Source: Salinibacterium sp. NK8237
GTDB taxonomy: Bacteria > Actinomycetota > Actinomycetes > Actinomycetales > Microbacteriaceae
Assembly (NCBI RefSeq): GCF_015864955.1
Contig: NZ_JADYWE010000001.1
Span: 558,001 to 622,000 of the forward strand
Direction: 5' to 3'
Length of the DNA stretch: 64,000 nt
Shown here: positions 47,152-56,674 of the stretch, piece after piece
How positions within the stretch are numbered: position 1 is the stretch's first letter
Layout: every line of letters begins with the position of its first letter
The notes under the pieces: model-generated
Told to the model about the DNA's origin: nothing
Seen by the model: only the letters and a program-made list of their open reading frames with translations
The model's database searches: none
Made by a program: the position numbers and the translations under genes

Positions 47152-47631
47152 ATGACGAACTCAGAGAAGCCTTCGTACACCGTTCGCGATATTCAAGAAA
47201 CCGATTTCGAAGTGTGGAAAGACCACTTCGTCAACTACGGAGTGTTCTACGAAACCGAGTTCACCGATGCCATCGTTCAGGGTGTTTGGGAATGGCTCAT
47301 GGATGACTCAGCACAGCTCAACGCGGTCGTTGCTGTAGCTCCTGAGGGCGCTCCCGATCCCGGCATTGTGTGCGCCTTTGGTCTCTACCGTCGTCTGCCC
47401 GATACTTTCACTGCTTCGTGGGGTTGGTTTATGGATGACCTTTACGTCGACCCTGAGCACCGTGGTGCCGGAGTTGCCGGAACGATCATCGACGACATCG
47501 CTGCGCGTGCCGCAGAAGATGGTGGCGGAAAGCTCCGCTGGATCACCAACAAGGAGAACGACAGCGCCAAGCGTCTCTACGACAAGGTCGCGGACCGCAC
47601 GTCGTGGATCTTGTACGAAAAGAGCGTGTAG
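47152..47631 (+). CDS. GNAT-family N-acetyltransferase
   Basis: The product is 159 residues. The acetyl-CoA motif A is visible as WFMDDLYVDPEHRGAGVAGTIIDDIAARA (Q/RxxGxG/A), followed by LRWITNKENDSAKRLYDKVA, a motif B block. The substrate is unknown. It shares one base with the start of the next gene. Confidence 0.9.
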   Translation: MTNSEKPSYTVRDIQETDFEVWKDHFVNYGVFYETEFTDAIVQGVWEWLMDDSAQLNAVVAVAPEGAPDPGIVCAFGLYRRLPDTFTASWGWFMDDLYVDPEHRGAGVAGTIIDDIAARAAEDGGGKLRWITNKENDSAKRLYDKVADRTSWILYEKSV

Positions 47632-47861
47632 TGCAGCTCGGCACACGATGGTCGGTCGGCGCAGCGGTGCCCGATCGTCTTTCCGCAGAAATGCGCGAAG
47701 CGATCGCCGGCGTTGAAGCGGATGTCGCCCACCTCGATACGAGCGCGTGGCGCTGGACGCTCACGTGGCTCGAATCACGCCCCGTCGCCGAACTCGACGA
47801 CGGCACCATCGTGCGCCAGAGTGCCGACGGCAGCGTTTCAGTAGAAGAAGCTGCCTCCTAG
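47631..47861 (+). CDS. Small conserved-looking protein
   Basis: The start is GTG 47631, sharing one base with the GNAT stop. The product is 76 residues with no membrane segment or signal. The sequence is acidic with a Trp-rich centre (TSAWRWTLTWLESRPVAELDDGT). It is not recognised. Coupling to the GNAT gene suggests a common role. Confidence 0.6.
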   Translation: MQLGTRWSVGAAVPDRLSAEMREAIAGVEADVAHLDTSAWRWTLTWLESRPVAELDDGTIVRQSADGSVSVEEAAS

Positions 47862-47922
47862 CCTCTACTCCTGTTGTGGACAGTTGAGCGCTCACTTCGC
47901 GTTGAATGCTTAGCGTCGTTGT

Positions 47923-48477
47923 ATGCGGCTACCGAACCTCGTCCGACTCTCGATAGGCACGCTCCTCCTCGCAACGCTGAGCGGATGCGTGCCTTCCGAA
48001 GTCACCACCCCGGCAGAGCCGACCTCCACCTTCGTTGCGCCCTACGCGACCGACGAAGAAGCGCTGGCTGCGGCTGAAGCGGCGTATGCGGAATATACGC
48101 GGGTGGTCGGTGAGATTCTGCAGGATGGCGGGGCCGACCCGACACGCCTCGAGTCCGTCGCGGTGGGCCCCTTTCTGGACGCGTCCGTCGACGGGCTAGA
48201 GGAATTCGCAGCTAAAGGTGGTCACGCATCCGGAGATGTTCGCAACAACGGGTTCGAACTCCAAAGATATTCTCCCCGTGGCAGCACCGCTGAGGTCATC
48301 ACCGTCTATTTGTGTTCGAACGTCTCAGGTTTAGACCTCACAGACCACGATGGAAATTCGCTAGTTTCCGATGATCGACCTGACGAGTCGACCATGCAGG
48401 TCACGTTCGATTTCAGCGTTGAACGTGAATTGCTTCTGGTGTCCGACGTGGAAGTCTGGAGCGCTGGGGAGTGCTAA
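47923..48477 (+). CDS. Hypothetical lipoprotein
   Basis: The product is 184 residues. A signal peptide ends in LLATLSGC (lipobox, Cys23), followed by a Thr/Pro linker and a domain (DEEALAAAEAAYAEYTRVVGEILQDGG...) resembling small lipoprotein folds that precede secreted PKD proteins in Microbacteriaceae. The ending VYLCSNVSGLDL with Cys and a C-terminal Cys could form a disulfide. The next gene overlaps by 7 nt. Confidence 0.65.
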   Translation: MRLPNLVRLSIGTLLLATLSGCVPSEVTTPAEPTSTFVAPYATDEEALAAAEAAYAEYTRVVGEILQDGGADPTRLESVAVGPFLDASVDGLEEFAAKGGHASGDVRNNGFELQRYSPRGSTAEVITVYLCSNVSGLDLTDHDGNSLVSDDRPDESTMQVTFDFSVERELLLVSDVEVWSAGEC

Positions 48478-49331
48478 AGACTCTTCTTTCGATTCCCGTT
48501 TTGGGACTTCTCGTCATGTTGCTTGTTTCAACCGAAGCTAGCAGCGCCTTCGCGGACGAGCCTACTTGCGGAGCGCTTTCGTACTATGACGGTAGCTGCC
48601 CTACCTATGATGTCGGGGATGACAGCATCGAACTCGGTGCTTCCGCTGAGGTGCCCGGCACCGGCGGCTCCTCTGGCGGCAGCTACGGCTACGACACCGG
48701 ATACGACACCGGATACGACACCGAAGGTGCCGCCTACATTCCCGTCGACGATGAGCACGACAGTGTCGAGGAAGCCTGGTGCGATATCCAACGCTTCGAG
48801 TGCGCACCCTGGACCCCGCCGGCCGAGGACGCCGATGGTGAGACCGGCCCGATCACTATCTCCGACATCGCCACTTTCCGCCCACAAGCAACCACTGCGG
48901 GCATGCAACCCAACCAGTGGATGATCGTCGGCCTCGACACCAACTTCTACGCCAACGCAACCGCCCATGTCATCGACGGCACCCTCTTCGGCGGTACCGC
49001 CCAAGTGCGATTTACTCCGGTCACTTACAACTGGGACTACGGCGACGGCAGCACCGCCGCCACCAGTAACCCCGGCAGGACTTGGGGCAAATACCGGATC
49101 GCCGAATTCGATCCAACCCCCACCAGCCACGTGTTTGAAGAACCCGGCAACTACACGATCACGCTCGCCGTTACTTACGCGGCCGAATACCGTGTCGCCG
49201 GCAGCCGCTGGCAGAACGTCGTCGGAACCCTCACCATCGTCGTCCCACCCCTCGCCGCCACCGCGGGCCACGCCACTACAGTTCTTGTCGACCAAGACTG
49301 CATCGCCAACCCCACCGGCATCGGCTGCTAG
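48471..49331 (+). CDS. Secreted PKD-domain protein
   Basis: The product is 286 residues. GTG 48471 is a weakly supported start overlapping the lipoprotein stop. A Sec signal ends near ASSAFADEP. A Gly/Tyr-rich stretch with three Gly-Tyr-Asp-Thr repeats follows, then a PKD-like fold (YNWDYGDGSTAATSN ... SHVFEEPGNYTITLAVTYAAEY). Six Cys, including one at the very end, suggest disulfides. It probably works at the cell surface with the preceding lipoprotein. Confidence 0.7.
   Translation: MLKTLLSIPVLGLLVMLLVSTEASSAFADEPTCGALSYYDGSCPTYDVGDDSIELGASAEVPGTGGSSGGSYGYDTGYDTGYDTEGAAYIPVDDEHDSVEEAWCDIQRFECAPWTPPAEDADGETGPITISDIATFRPQATTAGMQPNQWMIVGLDTNFYANATAHVIDGTLFGGTAQVRFTPVTYNWDYGDGSTAATSNPGRTWGKYRIAEFDPTPTSHVFEEPGNYTITLAVTYAAEYRVAGSRWQNVVGTLTIVVPPLAATAGHATTVLVDQDCIANPTGIGC
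48687..48722 (+). repeat. Three 12-nt repeats encoding Gly-Tyr-Asp-Thr
   Basis: Three units of GG(C/A)TACGACACC, two identical, lie in the linker of the PKD protein gene. Confidence 0.9.
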
Positions 49332-49371
49332 CTAGCTTCACAAACCCCGAGATTCGAGAAACTGCGCCCGC

Positions 49372-50163
49372 TCACACTCGCGCCACAACCTCACCGTGCG
49401 GCATCGCCATCCACCCCTCCGGCGAATCAGCCCACTCGCGCCACGCAGCGCTAATCTCCTGCAGAACATCCTGAGTCGCCAACGACTTGCTCAGAGCGTC
49501 CTCGGCGAATGCCGACTCCAGCACTCGCGCCTCCCACATGCTCCCCCACCACTCCCGGTCGATGTCGTCGGAAAAATTCCAGATCGATGCCGACGTTGTG
49601 ACGTCAGCCAATCCGGCCTGCATCGCCCACGACTTCAGCCGCCGACCCGCATTAGGTTCTCCCCCATTGCTGCGGTGTACCGCGTCGTACACGTCAGCCC
49701 AGACCTTCAGCCCCGGCAGTTCGGGAAAGCAAATAGTTCCCGCATAGTCGACATCGCGCACCGCAATCAGCCCACCGGGCTTGGCAACCCGCTTCATCTC
49801 CACAAGAGCCGCGACCGGATCGCCCAAATGCTGCAGAGTCTGATGTGAGTGCACGAGATCGAAACTGTTGTCCTCGAACGGCAGCGCATACGCGTCCCCC
49901 ACGATGAAACTGAGGTTGTCGGCAGTGAAAGCCGACGCTTTGTCGATCACTGCGGGAGCAGCATCCAAACCAACAACACGGCCAGGAGCCAAACGTTCAG
50001 CCAATTCGGCCGTGATCGTGCCCGGCCCACACCCGATATCAAGCAACGAAAGCCCTGCCTCAAGGTGCGGCTCGAAGTACGCCGCCGAGTTGGCAATGGT
50101 GCGCCACGTGTGAGACTTCAAAACACTTTCGTGATGGCCGTGGGTATAACGCTCGCTAGTCAT
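49372..50163 (-). CDS. SAM-dependent methyltransferase
   Basis: The start is ATG 50163 (MTSERYTHGHHESVLKSH), giving 263 residues. Class I motifs are LLDIGCGPGTITAELA (motif I), VVGLDAAPAV, FIVGDAYALPFEDNSFDLVHSHQTLQHLGDP (motifs II and III). The family resembles UbiE/COQ5-like enzymes. The substrate is unknown. Only 23 nt separate it from the divergent peptidase gene. Confidence 0.88.
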   Translation of the reverse strand: MTSERYTHGHHESVLKSHTWRTIANSAAYFEPHLEAGLSLLDIGCGPGTITAELAERLAPGRVVGLDAAPAVIDKASAFTADNLSFIVGDAYALPFEDNSFDLVHSHQTLQHLGDPVAALVEMKRVAKPGGLIAVRDVDYAGTICFPELPGLKVWADVYDAVHRSNGGEPNAGRRLKSWAMQAGLADVTTSASIWNFSDDIDREWWGSMWEARVLESAFAEDALSKSLATQDVLQEISAAWREWADSPEGWMAMPHGEVVARV

Positions 50164-50186
50164 ACTGACGAGAATAGAGTGGATGC

Positions 50187-52211
50187 ATGACCAATCCTTT
50201 CTTTGAGCCCAGCACGCTGCCCTTCGGCATGCCCCCCTTTGCCGATATCGAAGATGAGCACTTCGCACCGGCCTTCGACAAAGGCATGGCAGAGCAGCTC
50301 GCAGAGATTGAAGCGATCACCTCGCAGGCCGACGCACCCACGTTCGAGAACACCATGATCCCGCTCGAAAAGAGCGGCCAGCTGCTCAACCGGGTTGCCA
50401 CCGTGTTCTTCAACAAGACTTCCGCCGATGGCGATGCAGCATCGGATGCACTCGAAGAAGTCATCGCTCCCCAACTTGCCGCGCACAATGACGCCATCAG
50501 CCTCAACAGCGCGCTCTACGAACGCATCCGCAGCATCCGTGAAGCACTCGACGACACCGAGTTGGATGCCGAAGCCCGCTACCTTGTTGAGCGCTATTTC
50601 ACCGAGTTCACGCTTGCCGGCGCCGGCCTCTCCGAAGACGCCAAAGCGACCCTTCGCGACTACAACTCGCGCCTCTCGACCCTCACCACGAAGTTCGAAA
50701 AGAACCTGCTTGCCGACACCAACGATCTTGCGATCGTGGTTGACAGCATCCAGGAGCTCGATGGTCTTGAGCCGTCAGAGATCTCTGCCGCTGCCAGCGC
50801 GGCCAACGATCGTGGTCTCACGGGCAAATACCTCATCACCTTGATTCTGCCCACGAACCAGCCGCACCTGTCGGTGCTGAAGAATGCGGATGTTCGCGGC
50901 CGGGTGATGGCGTCGTCACGTTCGCGTGGCATCCGTGGCGGCAAGTTCGATAACCGCGAGCTCGTGTTGGAGATTGCGAAGGTGCGTTCGCAGCGTGCGG
51001 CCCTTCTCGGCTACGAAAGCCACGCCGCCTGGGTTACCGCCGACGAGACAGCCCAAAACCCGCAGCGGGTCGCTGACATGCTCGGCAAGCTCGCTCCTGC
51101 CGCGGCACGCAATGCGCGCGAAGAGCACGCTGCCTTAGAGAAGCTCGCGGGCACCGAAGTGACCGCAGCGGACTGGGCGTTCTATGCCGAGAAGGTGCGC
51201 GCCGAGCAGTACAACGTCGATACCACCCAGATGCGCCCCTATTTTGAGGCCGAGCGCGTGCTGCGCGACGGAGTGTTCTTTGCGGCGACCCAGCTGTACG
51301 GGGTTACCTTCACCGAACGTCGCGACCTGCCCGCCTACCACCCCGACGTTCGCGTCTTCGAGGTCACGAACGAGGATGGCAGCGAGGTCGGCCTTTACAC
51401 TCTCGATCTCTACACGCGCGACTCGAAGCGCGGTGGAGCGTGGATGAACTCGCTCATCTCGCAGTCGGATCTGCTCGGGCATCCGGTGATCGTCACCAAC
51501 AATCTGAATGTGCCGAAGCCTGCTGCTGGCGAAACGACGCTCCTCACCTACGACGAGGTCAACACGCTCTTCCACGAGTTCGGCCACGCGCTGCACGGGC
51601 TTTTCGCTCGCGTGACGTACCCCAAGTTTGCGGGAACCAACACGTACCGCGACTTCGTCGAGTTCCCCAGCCAGGTCAACGAAATGTGGATGCTCTGGCC
51701 CGCGGTTCTCGACAACTACGCCAAGCACTACAAGACCGGCGAGCCCATGCCCCGCGAGATTGTGGAGCGCATCCAGGCCAGCGCCGCGTTCAATGAGGGG
51801 TTCCTCACGAGCGAATACCTCGCCGCCGCCCTCATCGACCAGGCCTGGCACCGCATAGCTGCCGACGACGACGTGACGGATGTCGCGGCCTTCGAAGCAC
51901 AAGCGCTGGCCGAGGTCGGTCTCAACAACCCCGCGGTGCCGCCCCGGTACTCGAGCACCTACTTTCAGCACATCTTCGCGAACTCGGCCTATGACGCGGG
52001 TTATTACTCCTACATCTGGAGCGAGGTCCTCGACGCCGACACGGTCGAGTGGTTCACCGAAAACGGTGGGCTCACCCGTGCCAACGGCGACCGCTTCCGC
52101 TCGCGACTGCTGGGCGTGGGCGGCTCCAAGAACCCGCTCGAAGCGTTCCGCGACTTCCGCGGCCGTGATGCCGAGCTGCAGCCGCTGTTGAATCGTCGAG
52201 GCTTGAACTAA
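50187..52211 (+). CDS. M3-family metallopeptidase (Dcp/OpdA-like)
   Basis: The product is 674 residues, normal for peptidyl-dipeptidase Dcp. The zinc site is TLFHEFGHALHGLF with His463, Glu464 and His467, followed by the downstream FVEFPSQVNEMW motif. There is no signal peptide, so it is cytoplasmic and probably trims peptides. The substrate range is not predictable. Confidence 0.93.
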   Translation: MTNPFFEPSTLPFGMPPFADIEDEHFAPAFDKGMAEQLAEIEAITSQADAPTFENTMIPLEKSGQLLNRVATVFFNKTSADGDAASDALEEVIAPQLAAHNDAISLNSALYERIRSIREALDDTELDAEARYLVERYFTEFTLAGAGLSEDAKATLRDYNSRLSTLTTKFEKNLLADTNDLAIVVDSIQELDGLEPSEISAAASAANDRGLTGKYLITLILPTNQPHLSVLKNADVRGRVMASSRSRGIRGGKFDNRELVLEIAKVRSQRAALLGYESHAAWVTADETAQNPQRVADMLGKLAPAAARNAREEHAALEKLAGTEVTAADWAFYAEKVRAEQYNVDTTQMRPYFEAERVLRDGVFFAATQLYGVTFTERRDLPAYHPDVRVFEVTNEDGSEVGLYTLDLYTRDSKRGGAWMNSLISQSDLLGHPVIVTNNLNVPKPAAGETTLLTYDEVNTLFHEFGHALHGLFARVTYPKFAGTNTYRDFVEFPSQVNEMWMLWPAVLDNYAKHYKTGEPMPREIVERIQASAAFNEGFLTSEYLAAALIDQAWHRIAADDDVTDVAAFEAQALAEVGLNNPAVPPRYSSTYFQHIFANSAYDAGYYSYIWSEVLDADTVEWFTENGGLTRANGDRFRSRLLGVGGSKNPLEAFRDFRGRDAELQPLLNRRGLN

Positions 52212-52241
52212 CGGGGAGAGCGTGGCGTCGATGCCGTGGCG

Positions 52242-54632
52242 TCAGCGGCTGTATCCCAAGAGGTCGGTTGCTGCGCGCACGATCGCATCGGCATTGATTC
52301 CGTGCAGCTCATAGGCATCCTCGAGATTCGAAGATTGGCCAAACTGCGTGACTCCGAGATTGCGAATGCGGTCGCCACGCACGCCGGCCAGGAACGCGAG
52401 CGTGTGAGGGTGTCCATCGAGCACGGTGACCAGAGGTGTCCGCGCGTGCGCCGGAAAGAGTTCATCCGCAATCGAGCTGCGCGAGGACGACGCAACGTCA
52501 TAGCGCTGGTTGAGCGAGCGGAACACCAGATCGGGGCTCGTGAGACACACCACGCCCACCGAGAGACCGCGCGCGGTGAGTCGGGCGGCAGCATCCATCA
52601 CTTCGGGCATCATCGCGCCGACGCCTACCAAGGTGATGGCGTCATCACCGGGATCGTGATCACTCAACCGATATCCGCCAGCAATGACGTGCTGTCGGCG
52701 CCGTTCTCGCAACGCGGGGTCTTCCGGCAATGGTGCAAGCTGCTGGTCAATCGGCTTGGTTGAAATCCGAAAGTAGGCCGACTCTCCGTCGGCGCGCCCC
52801 ATCTGCCCCATAGTCTCCAACAGACACCACTCAAGGTCTTGAGCGAACGCGGGCTCCCACGCGATACAACCAGGCTGCTCCAGGCCGATCGACGGTGTCG
52901 TAATTGACTGGTGCGCGCCGCCTTCGGGCGCCAACGTCACGCCGGACGGTGTGCCGATCAGGATCGACTGCCCACCCGAGTAGATGCCGTACGACCACGG
53001 CTCGAGGGCACGCGAAACGAAGGGGTCGTAAATCGTGGCGATCGGGATGAGAGGTTGCCCCCACCGACTCCACGTGGCGCCCAGTTCCCCCGCAAGGCAC
53101 ACTAGGTTGACTTCAGCAATGCCGAGTTCAATGTGTTGACCTTGGGAACCTTCGCTCCATTTGAGGAGGCGATCAGTGTCATCGGCAAACCAGTCATGGC
53201 GTTCACCGACCGACCACACTCCGGTCTTGTTGATCCATCCACCCAGATTTGTGGATGACGCAACGTCAGGGCTCAACGTCACGACTCGCCGCGCGACCTC
53301 GGGCGACGCTCGCTTCAGGTCGAGGAGGAATCGGCCTAGCGCCGCCTGCGTCGAGATGACGGGCTTGTAGCCCCACGGAAGTTCGCGCGGAACCGGAGCA
53401 ACCTCATGCATTTCAACCGGCGGCCGGCGTAACCGAGCGGCTGCGTCGTGGCAGACAATGCCCTCATCGCTCGCGGCGGAGAATTTTTGCCACGGCGCAT
53501 CGAGGGACATTCCGGATAGCTCAGCAAGCTGCGTCATTTGCCCTTCGGTGAGTTGCGCGGAATGGTTATTTGGGTGTCCTTCGGTCGCGAGCCCGCGCCC
53601 TTTCACGGTGTACGCGAAGATGACAGTCGGACGCGCCGGGTCGATGTTCTTGTAGGTTTCGAGCAGCAGTGTGATGTCGTGACCACCAAGATCCCGAATG
53701 CTGGCGGCAAGTTCCTGGGGCGAGAGCGACGCGAGAAGGGTCTGCAACGCAATCGCTGGCGTTTCTCCAAGCAATCGGCCATGAAGCTGATCAGGATGAC
53801 TGCGCAGCAGCCGTTGGTATTCCTCGTTGGGCATTGCTTCGAGTCGTTCCCGCAGCTCGGCACCGCCCTCAGCGGCAAACAGGGACTGGATGCGCCGACC
53901 CCACTTGCACGTCAGCACCTGCCAGTCTGCGGCAGCGAACATCCCCTGCAACCGAGCGATCTGAACGTCGGGAATGATGCGGTCGAGCGACTGTCGATTG
54001 AGGTCAACTATCCACACAAGTTCACCGAGCTGACGCGCGCCCGAGTCAGTGATCGCTTCCCACACGGCACCTTCATCAAGCTCTGCATCACCAAGCAAGC
54101 TAATGAAGCGGCCGGATTCCGGGGTTTCCGGAAACTGATCGCGCACGTACCGGTGCGACATGGCTGCCCACAACGGAGCCGTCGCACCGATTCCGACACT
54201 TCCAGTGGAGAAGTCAACAGTGTCCGGGTCTTTGAGCCTGCTCGGGTAACTCTGTAACCCGCCGAGTGACCGCAGGGTCGGCAGGTATTCTTCGGCCAGC
54301 TCCCCCATGAGGTAGTTGATGGCGTGCAATACCGGCGAGGCGTGTGGCTTCACTGATACCCGGTCGATCGACGTGAGTTCCGAGAACCAGAGCGAGGTCA
54401 TGATGCCGACCATCGATGCGCTCGACGACTGGTGACCGCCCACCTTCACACCAGACTCGTTGGTTCGCCCTCGGTTGGCCGCATCGATCATGGCGGTTGC
54501 TGTCCACAGCACTCGCTGAGCGATCGAGTCGAGCACGTCATCATCGAGACTTGCGGCTGCTGAAAGTGGACGCGAGTTCACGGTGGGCTCGGCGGTCTCG
54601 AATGTAGCGGTGGTTTCGTTCGGCATGCTCAT
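52242..54632 (-). CDS. Homodimeric 2-oxoacid dehydrogenase E1-like enzyme (AceE/transketolase fold)
   Basis: The product is 796 residues. The thiamine diphosphate motif is GDAELDEGAVWEAITDSGARQLGELVWIVDLNRQSLD (GDx...N). Earlier, GGHQSSSASMVGIMTSLWF and PHASPVLHAINYLMGEL parallel the AceE active-site helices. It is shorter than typical AceE (about 890) and lacks most of the E2-binding N-terminus. No E2 or E3 gene is near. It lies 43 nt after ACC deaminase, with AAGGATCA before its ATG. It may act on 2-oxobutyrate (inference). Confidence 0.82.
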   Translation of the reverse strand: MSMPNETTATFETAEPTVNSRPLSAAASLDDDVLDSIAQRVLWTATAMIDAANRGRTNESGVKVGGHQSSSASMVGIMTSLWFSELTSIDRVSVKPHASPVLHAINYLMGELAEEYLPTLRSLGGLQSYPSRLKDPDTVDFSTGSVGIGATAPLWAAMSHRYVRDQFPETPESGRFISLLGDAELDEGAVWEAITDSGARQLGELVWIVDLNRQSLDRIIPDVQIARLQGMFAAADWQVLTCKWGRRIQSLFAAEGGAELRERLEAMPNEEYQRLLRSHPDQLHGRLLGETPAIALQTLLASLSPQELAASIRDLGGHDITLLLETYKNIDPARPTVIFAYTVKGRGLATEGHPNNHSAQLTEGQMTQLAELSGMSLDAPWQKFSAASDEGIVCHDAAARLRRPPVEMHEVAPVPRELPWGYKPVISTQAALGRFLLDLKRASPEVARRVVTLSPDVASSTNLGGWINKTGVWSVGERHDWFADDTDRLLKWSEGSQGQHIELGIAEVNLVCLAGELGATWSRWGQPLIPIATIYDPFVSRALEPWSYGIYSGGQSILIGTPSGVTLAPEGGAHQSITTPSIGLEQPGCIAWEPAFAQDLEWCLLETMGQMGRADGESAYFRISTKPIDQQLAPLPEDPALRERRRQHVIAGGYRLSDHDPGDDAITLVGVGAMMPEVMDAAARLTARGLSVGVVCLTSPDLVFRSLNQRYDVASSSRSSIADELFPAHARTPLVTVLDGHPHTLAFLAGVRGDRIRNLGVTQFGQSSNLEDAYELHGINADAIVRAATDLLGYSR

Positions 54633-54675
54633 TGATCCTTAGCGTCGTTGCGCGGGAGCGACAGGGGCGTCGCCG

Positions 54676-55683
54676 TTAGCGGAAGAGGCCGCTGTAGGCG
54701 TTGAGGGAGAGTTGACCTCCGAGGTGGGCGTAGAGAACGTTGCTGTCTGCCGGGATGTCGCGGCTCGAGACGAGGTCGATGAGACCGGCAAGCGACTTTC
54801 CTTCGTACACGGTGTCGGTGATCATGCCTTCGAGGGTTCCGCCCAGACGGATGGCTTCGAGCGTGGAATCGACAGGGATGCCGTAGAGATCGCCAGCCCA
54901 ACCTTCCAGCACAGTGATCTCGTCGTCGCGCAACTCACGTTCGAGACCGATGAGCTGAGCGGTGTGACGAGCGATGCGAGCAACCTGATCGCGAGTCTTC
55001 TCCAGCGTCGCTGAAGCGTCGATTCCGATGACGCGGCGCGGACGCTCTTGACCAGCAAATCCGGCAATCATGCCGGCGTGAGTCGAGCCCGTGACCGTGC
55101 AGACGACGATGGTGTCAAAGAACACTCCGAGTTCGCGTTCCTGCTGCTCGACTTCGTCGGCCCAGTTAGCGAAACCCAGGCCGCCCAAGTGATGTTCGGA
55201 TGCGCCAGCGGGAATCGGGTACGGCTTGCCGCCCGCTGCTTCTACATCCGCGATCGCGTTTTTCCAGCTGTCGCGAATACCGATGTCGAACCCAGAATTG
55301 TCGAGGCGAACATCCGCCCCCATGATGCGCGAGAGTTGGATGTTGCCGACGCGGTCGCTGAGCGGATCGGGCCAGTCAACCCAGTTTTCCTGCACGAGCA
55401 CTGCCTTCATTCCGAGCTTCGCGGCCACCGCTGCGACTTGGCGCGTGTGGTTGGACTGGTAGCCACCGATGGAGACGAGGGTGTCGGCTCCTTGAGCGAT
55501 GGCATCAGGAACGATGTATTCGAGCTTGCGGGTCTTGTTGCCACCAAAGGCGAGTCCGCTATTCACGTCTTCGCGCTTCGCCCAGACGGTCGCTCCCCCG
55601 AGGTGTGCGCTGAGGCGCGGAAGTTGGTGAATCGGGCTGGGCCCAAAAGTCAGCGGGTAACGTTCGAAGTCTGAAATAGCCAT
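54676..55683 (-). CDS. acdS: 1-Aminocyclopropane-1-carboxylate deaminase
   Basis: The start is ATG 55683 with AGGA upstream. The product is 335 residues. It is a PLP fold-type II enzyme with Lys50 in [10 protein letters not shown]. Residues separating ACC deaminase from D-cysteine desulfhydrase are all in place: Tyr267, Tyr293, Glu294 and Leu321 (Pseudomonas numbering plus one). It converts ACC into 2-oxobutyrate and ammonia, lowering ethylene in plants. A divergent GntR gene and a palindrome lie upstream. Confidence 0.95.
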   Translation of the reverse strand: MAISDFERYPLTFGPSPIHQLPRLSAHLGGATVWAKREDVNSGLAFGGNKTRKLEYIVPDAIAQGADTLVSIGGYQSNHTRQVAAVAAKLGMKAVLVQENWVDWPDPLSDRVGNIQLSRIMGADVRLDNSGFDIGIRDSWKNAIADVEAAGGKPYPIPAGASEHHLGGLGFANWADEVEQQERELGVFFDTIVVCTVTGSTHAGMIAGFAGQERPRRVIGIDASATLEKTRDQVARIARHTAQLIGLERELRDDEITVLEGWAGDLYGIPVDSTLEAIRLGGTLEGMITDTVYEGKSLAGLIDLVSSRDIPADSNVLYAHLGGQLSLNAYSGLFR

Positions 55684-55723
55684 GGGGATTCCTGTCCTTG
55701 GGGGCTTCGCAGCAAAGCCAATA

Positions 55724-55737
55724 TGCAATATATTGCA
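55724..55737. promoter_or_regulatory. Candidate GntR operator at acdS
   Basis: TGCAATATATTGCA is a perfect 14-bp palindrome, 41 nt upstream of acdS. A partial copy (TACAATATTTCGCA) overlaps the start of the divergent GntR gene. Together they suggest a shared regulator site. Confidence 0.65.
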
Positions 55738-55802
55738 ACTCATTTGCCCGGATGTCAACAGTCTGCGCCGCAAAGCCTCGGTTGCGACATACAATATTTC
55801 GC

Positions 55803-56465
55803 ATGCCAGTGCCCGAGAAGAATGCCGTACACAAACGCTCACTGCTGCGCGATGATGTGTACACCTCGATCCGAGACGCCATTGTCGACGGCACTTTTGC
55901 CCCCGGCGAACGCCTCCGCGACACCGAACTCGAAAAGTGGCTCGGGGTCAGCCGCACTCCTATTCGCGAAGCGCTCTTGCGCCTGGAACGTGGCGGACTA
56001 GTCGTGTCGCACCCCGGCAAAGCCACCCTTGTCGCACCACACGACCCTGCATCCACCCTCGGGGTTCAGCAGGTCACCGCAGCCCTCCATGAACTCGCCG
56101 CACGGCTAGCTCTGCCCGTCGTCACCGCTGAACAACTCAGCGCAATGGACGAGGCAAACGCTCGATTCGCTGCGGCGCTCGACGCCGAAGACGTCGACGG
56201 AGCTCTGGACGCTGACGACGATTTTCACAACGTCTTCATCACTGCGAGCGGCAACGAAACCATCGCTCAAGTGCTCGGCCAGCTGACCCCTGTGCTACGA
56301 CGGGTGGAACGCATGCGGTTCAGCTCGCACTCGGGCCGCGAATCGGTCCCCCAACACGAATTGATCGTGAAACATGCGCGCGCCGGCGAAATCGATGAGG
56401 CATTAGTAGCCGTGCGAGAGAACTGGTTGTCGCTTCCCCACGCTGCACCGGAGCACAACGACTAA
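55803..56465 (+). CDS. GntR-family regulator (FCD type), probable acdS regulator
   Basis: The start is ATG 55803 (MPVPEKN), after the ORF upstream part is discounted. The product is 220 residues. The HTH ([52 protein letters not shown]) is followed by an FCD domain with metal-type residues ([20 protein letters not shown]). Actinobacterial acdS genes are known to neighbour gntR, unlike the proteobacterial Lrp type. Confidence 0.9.
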   Translation: MPVPEKNAVHKRSLLRDDVYTSIRDAIVDGTFAPGERLRDTELEKWLGVSRTPIREALLRLERGGLVVSHPGKATLVAPHDPASTLGVQQVTAALHELAARLALPVVTAEQLSAMDEANARFAAALDAEDVDGALDADDDFHNVFITASGNETIAQVLGQLTPVLRRVERMRFSSHSGRESVPQHELIVKHARAGEIDEALVAVRENWLSLPHAAPEHND

Positions 56466-56586
56466 TTGTTGTGCTGGCTCCACAAAAATTGGTGAAAACC
56501 TTTCGCTAATGACCTGCTCTCGTGCACAATAGTGCGGGTCGCGCTTGTCGCGGCCACTCACACTTAGACGTCACCTAGCACGGTGC

Positions 56587-56659
56587 CCTGAGGGCGATCT
56601 CTTCGCAGCTTCCCCCGAATTCGGCTGCGATGCACTTGCCCGGTGCGATCGCCCTCAGG
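56587..56659. terminator. Large nested hairpin between converging genes
   Basis: A perfect 13-bp outer repeat (CCTGAGGGCGATC at 56587-56599, GATCGCCCTCAGG at 56647-56659) encloses TCGCAGC/GCTGCGA (56603-56609, 56624-56630) and a CCGAATTCGG palindrome. It lies between the GntR gene and GH31, which converge. No T-tract is evident. The rest of the 209-nt gap shows nothing clear. Confidence 0.55.
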
Positions 56660-56674
56660 AACACCACTTACTGT

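Noticed and set aside
54676..55683. D-cysteine desulfhydrase
   Set aside because: The Tyr293-Glu294 and Leu321 pattern is that of true ACC deaminase.
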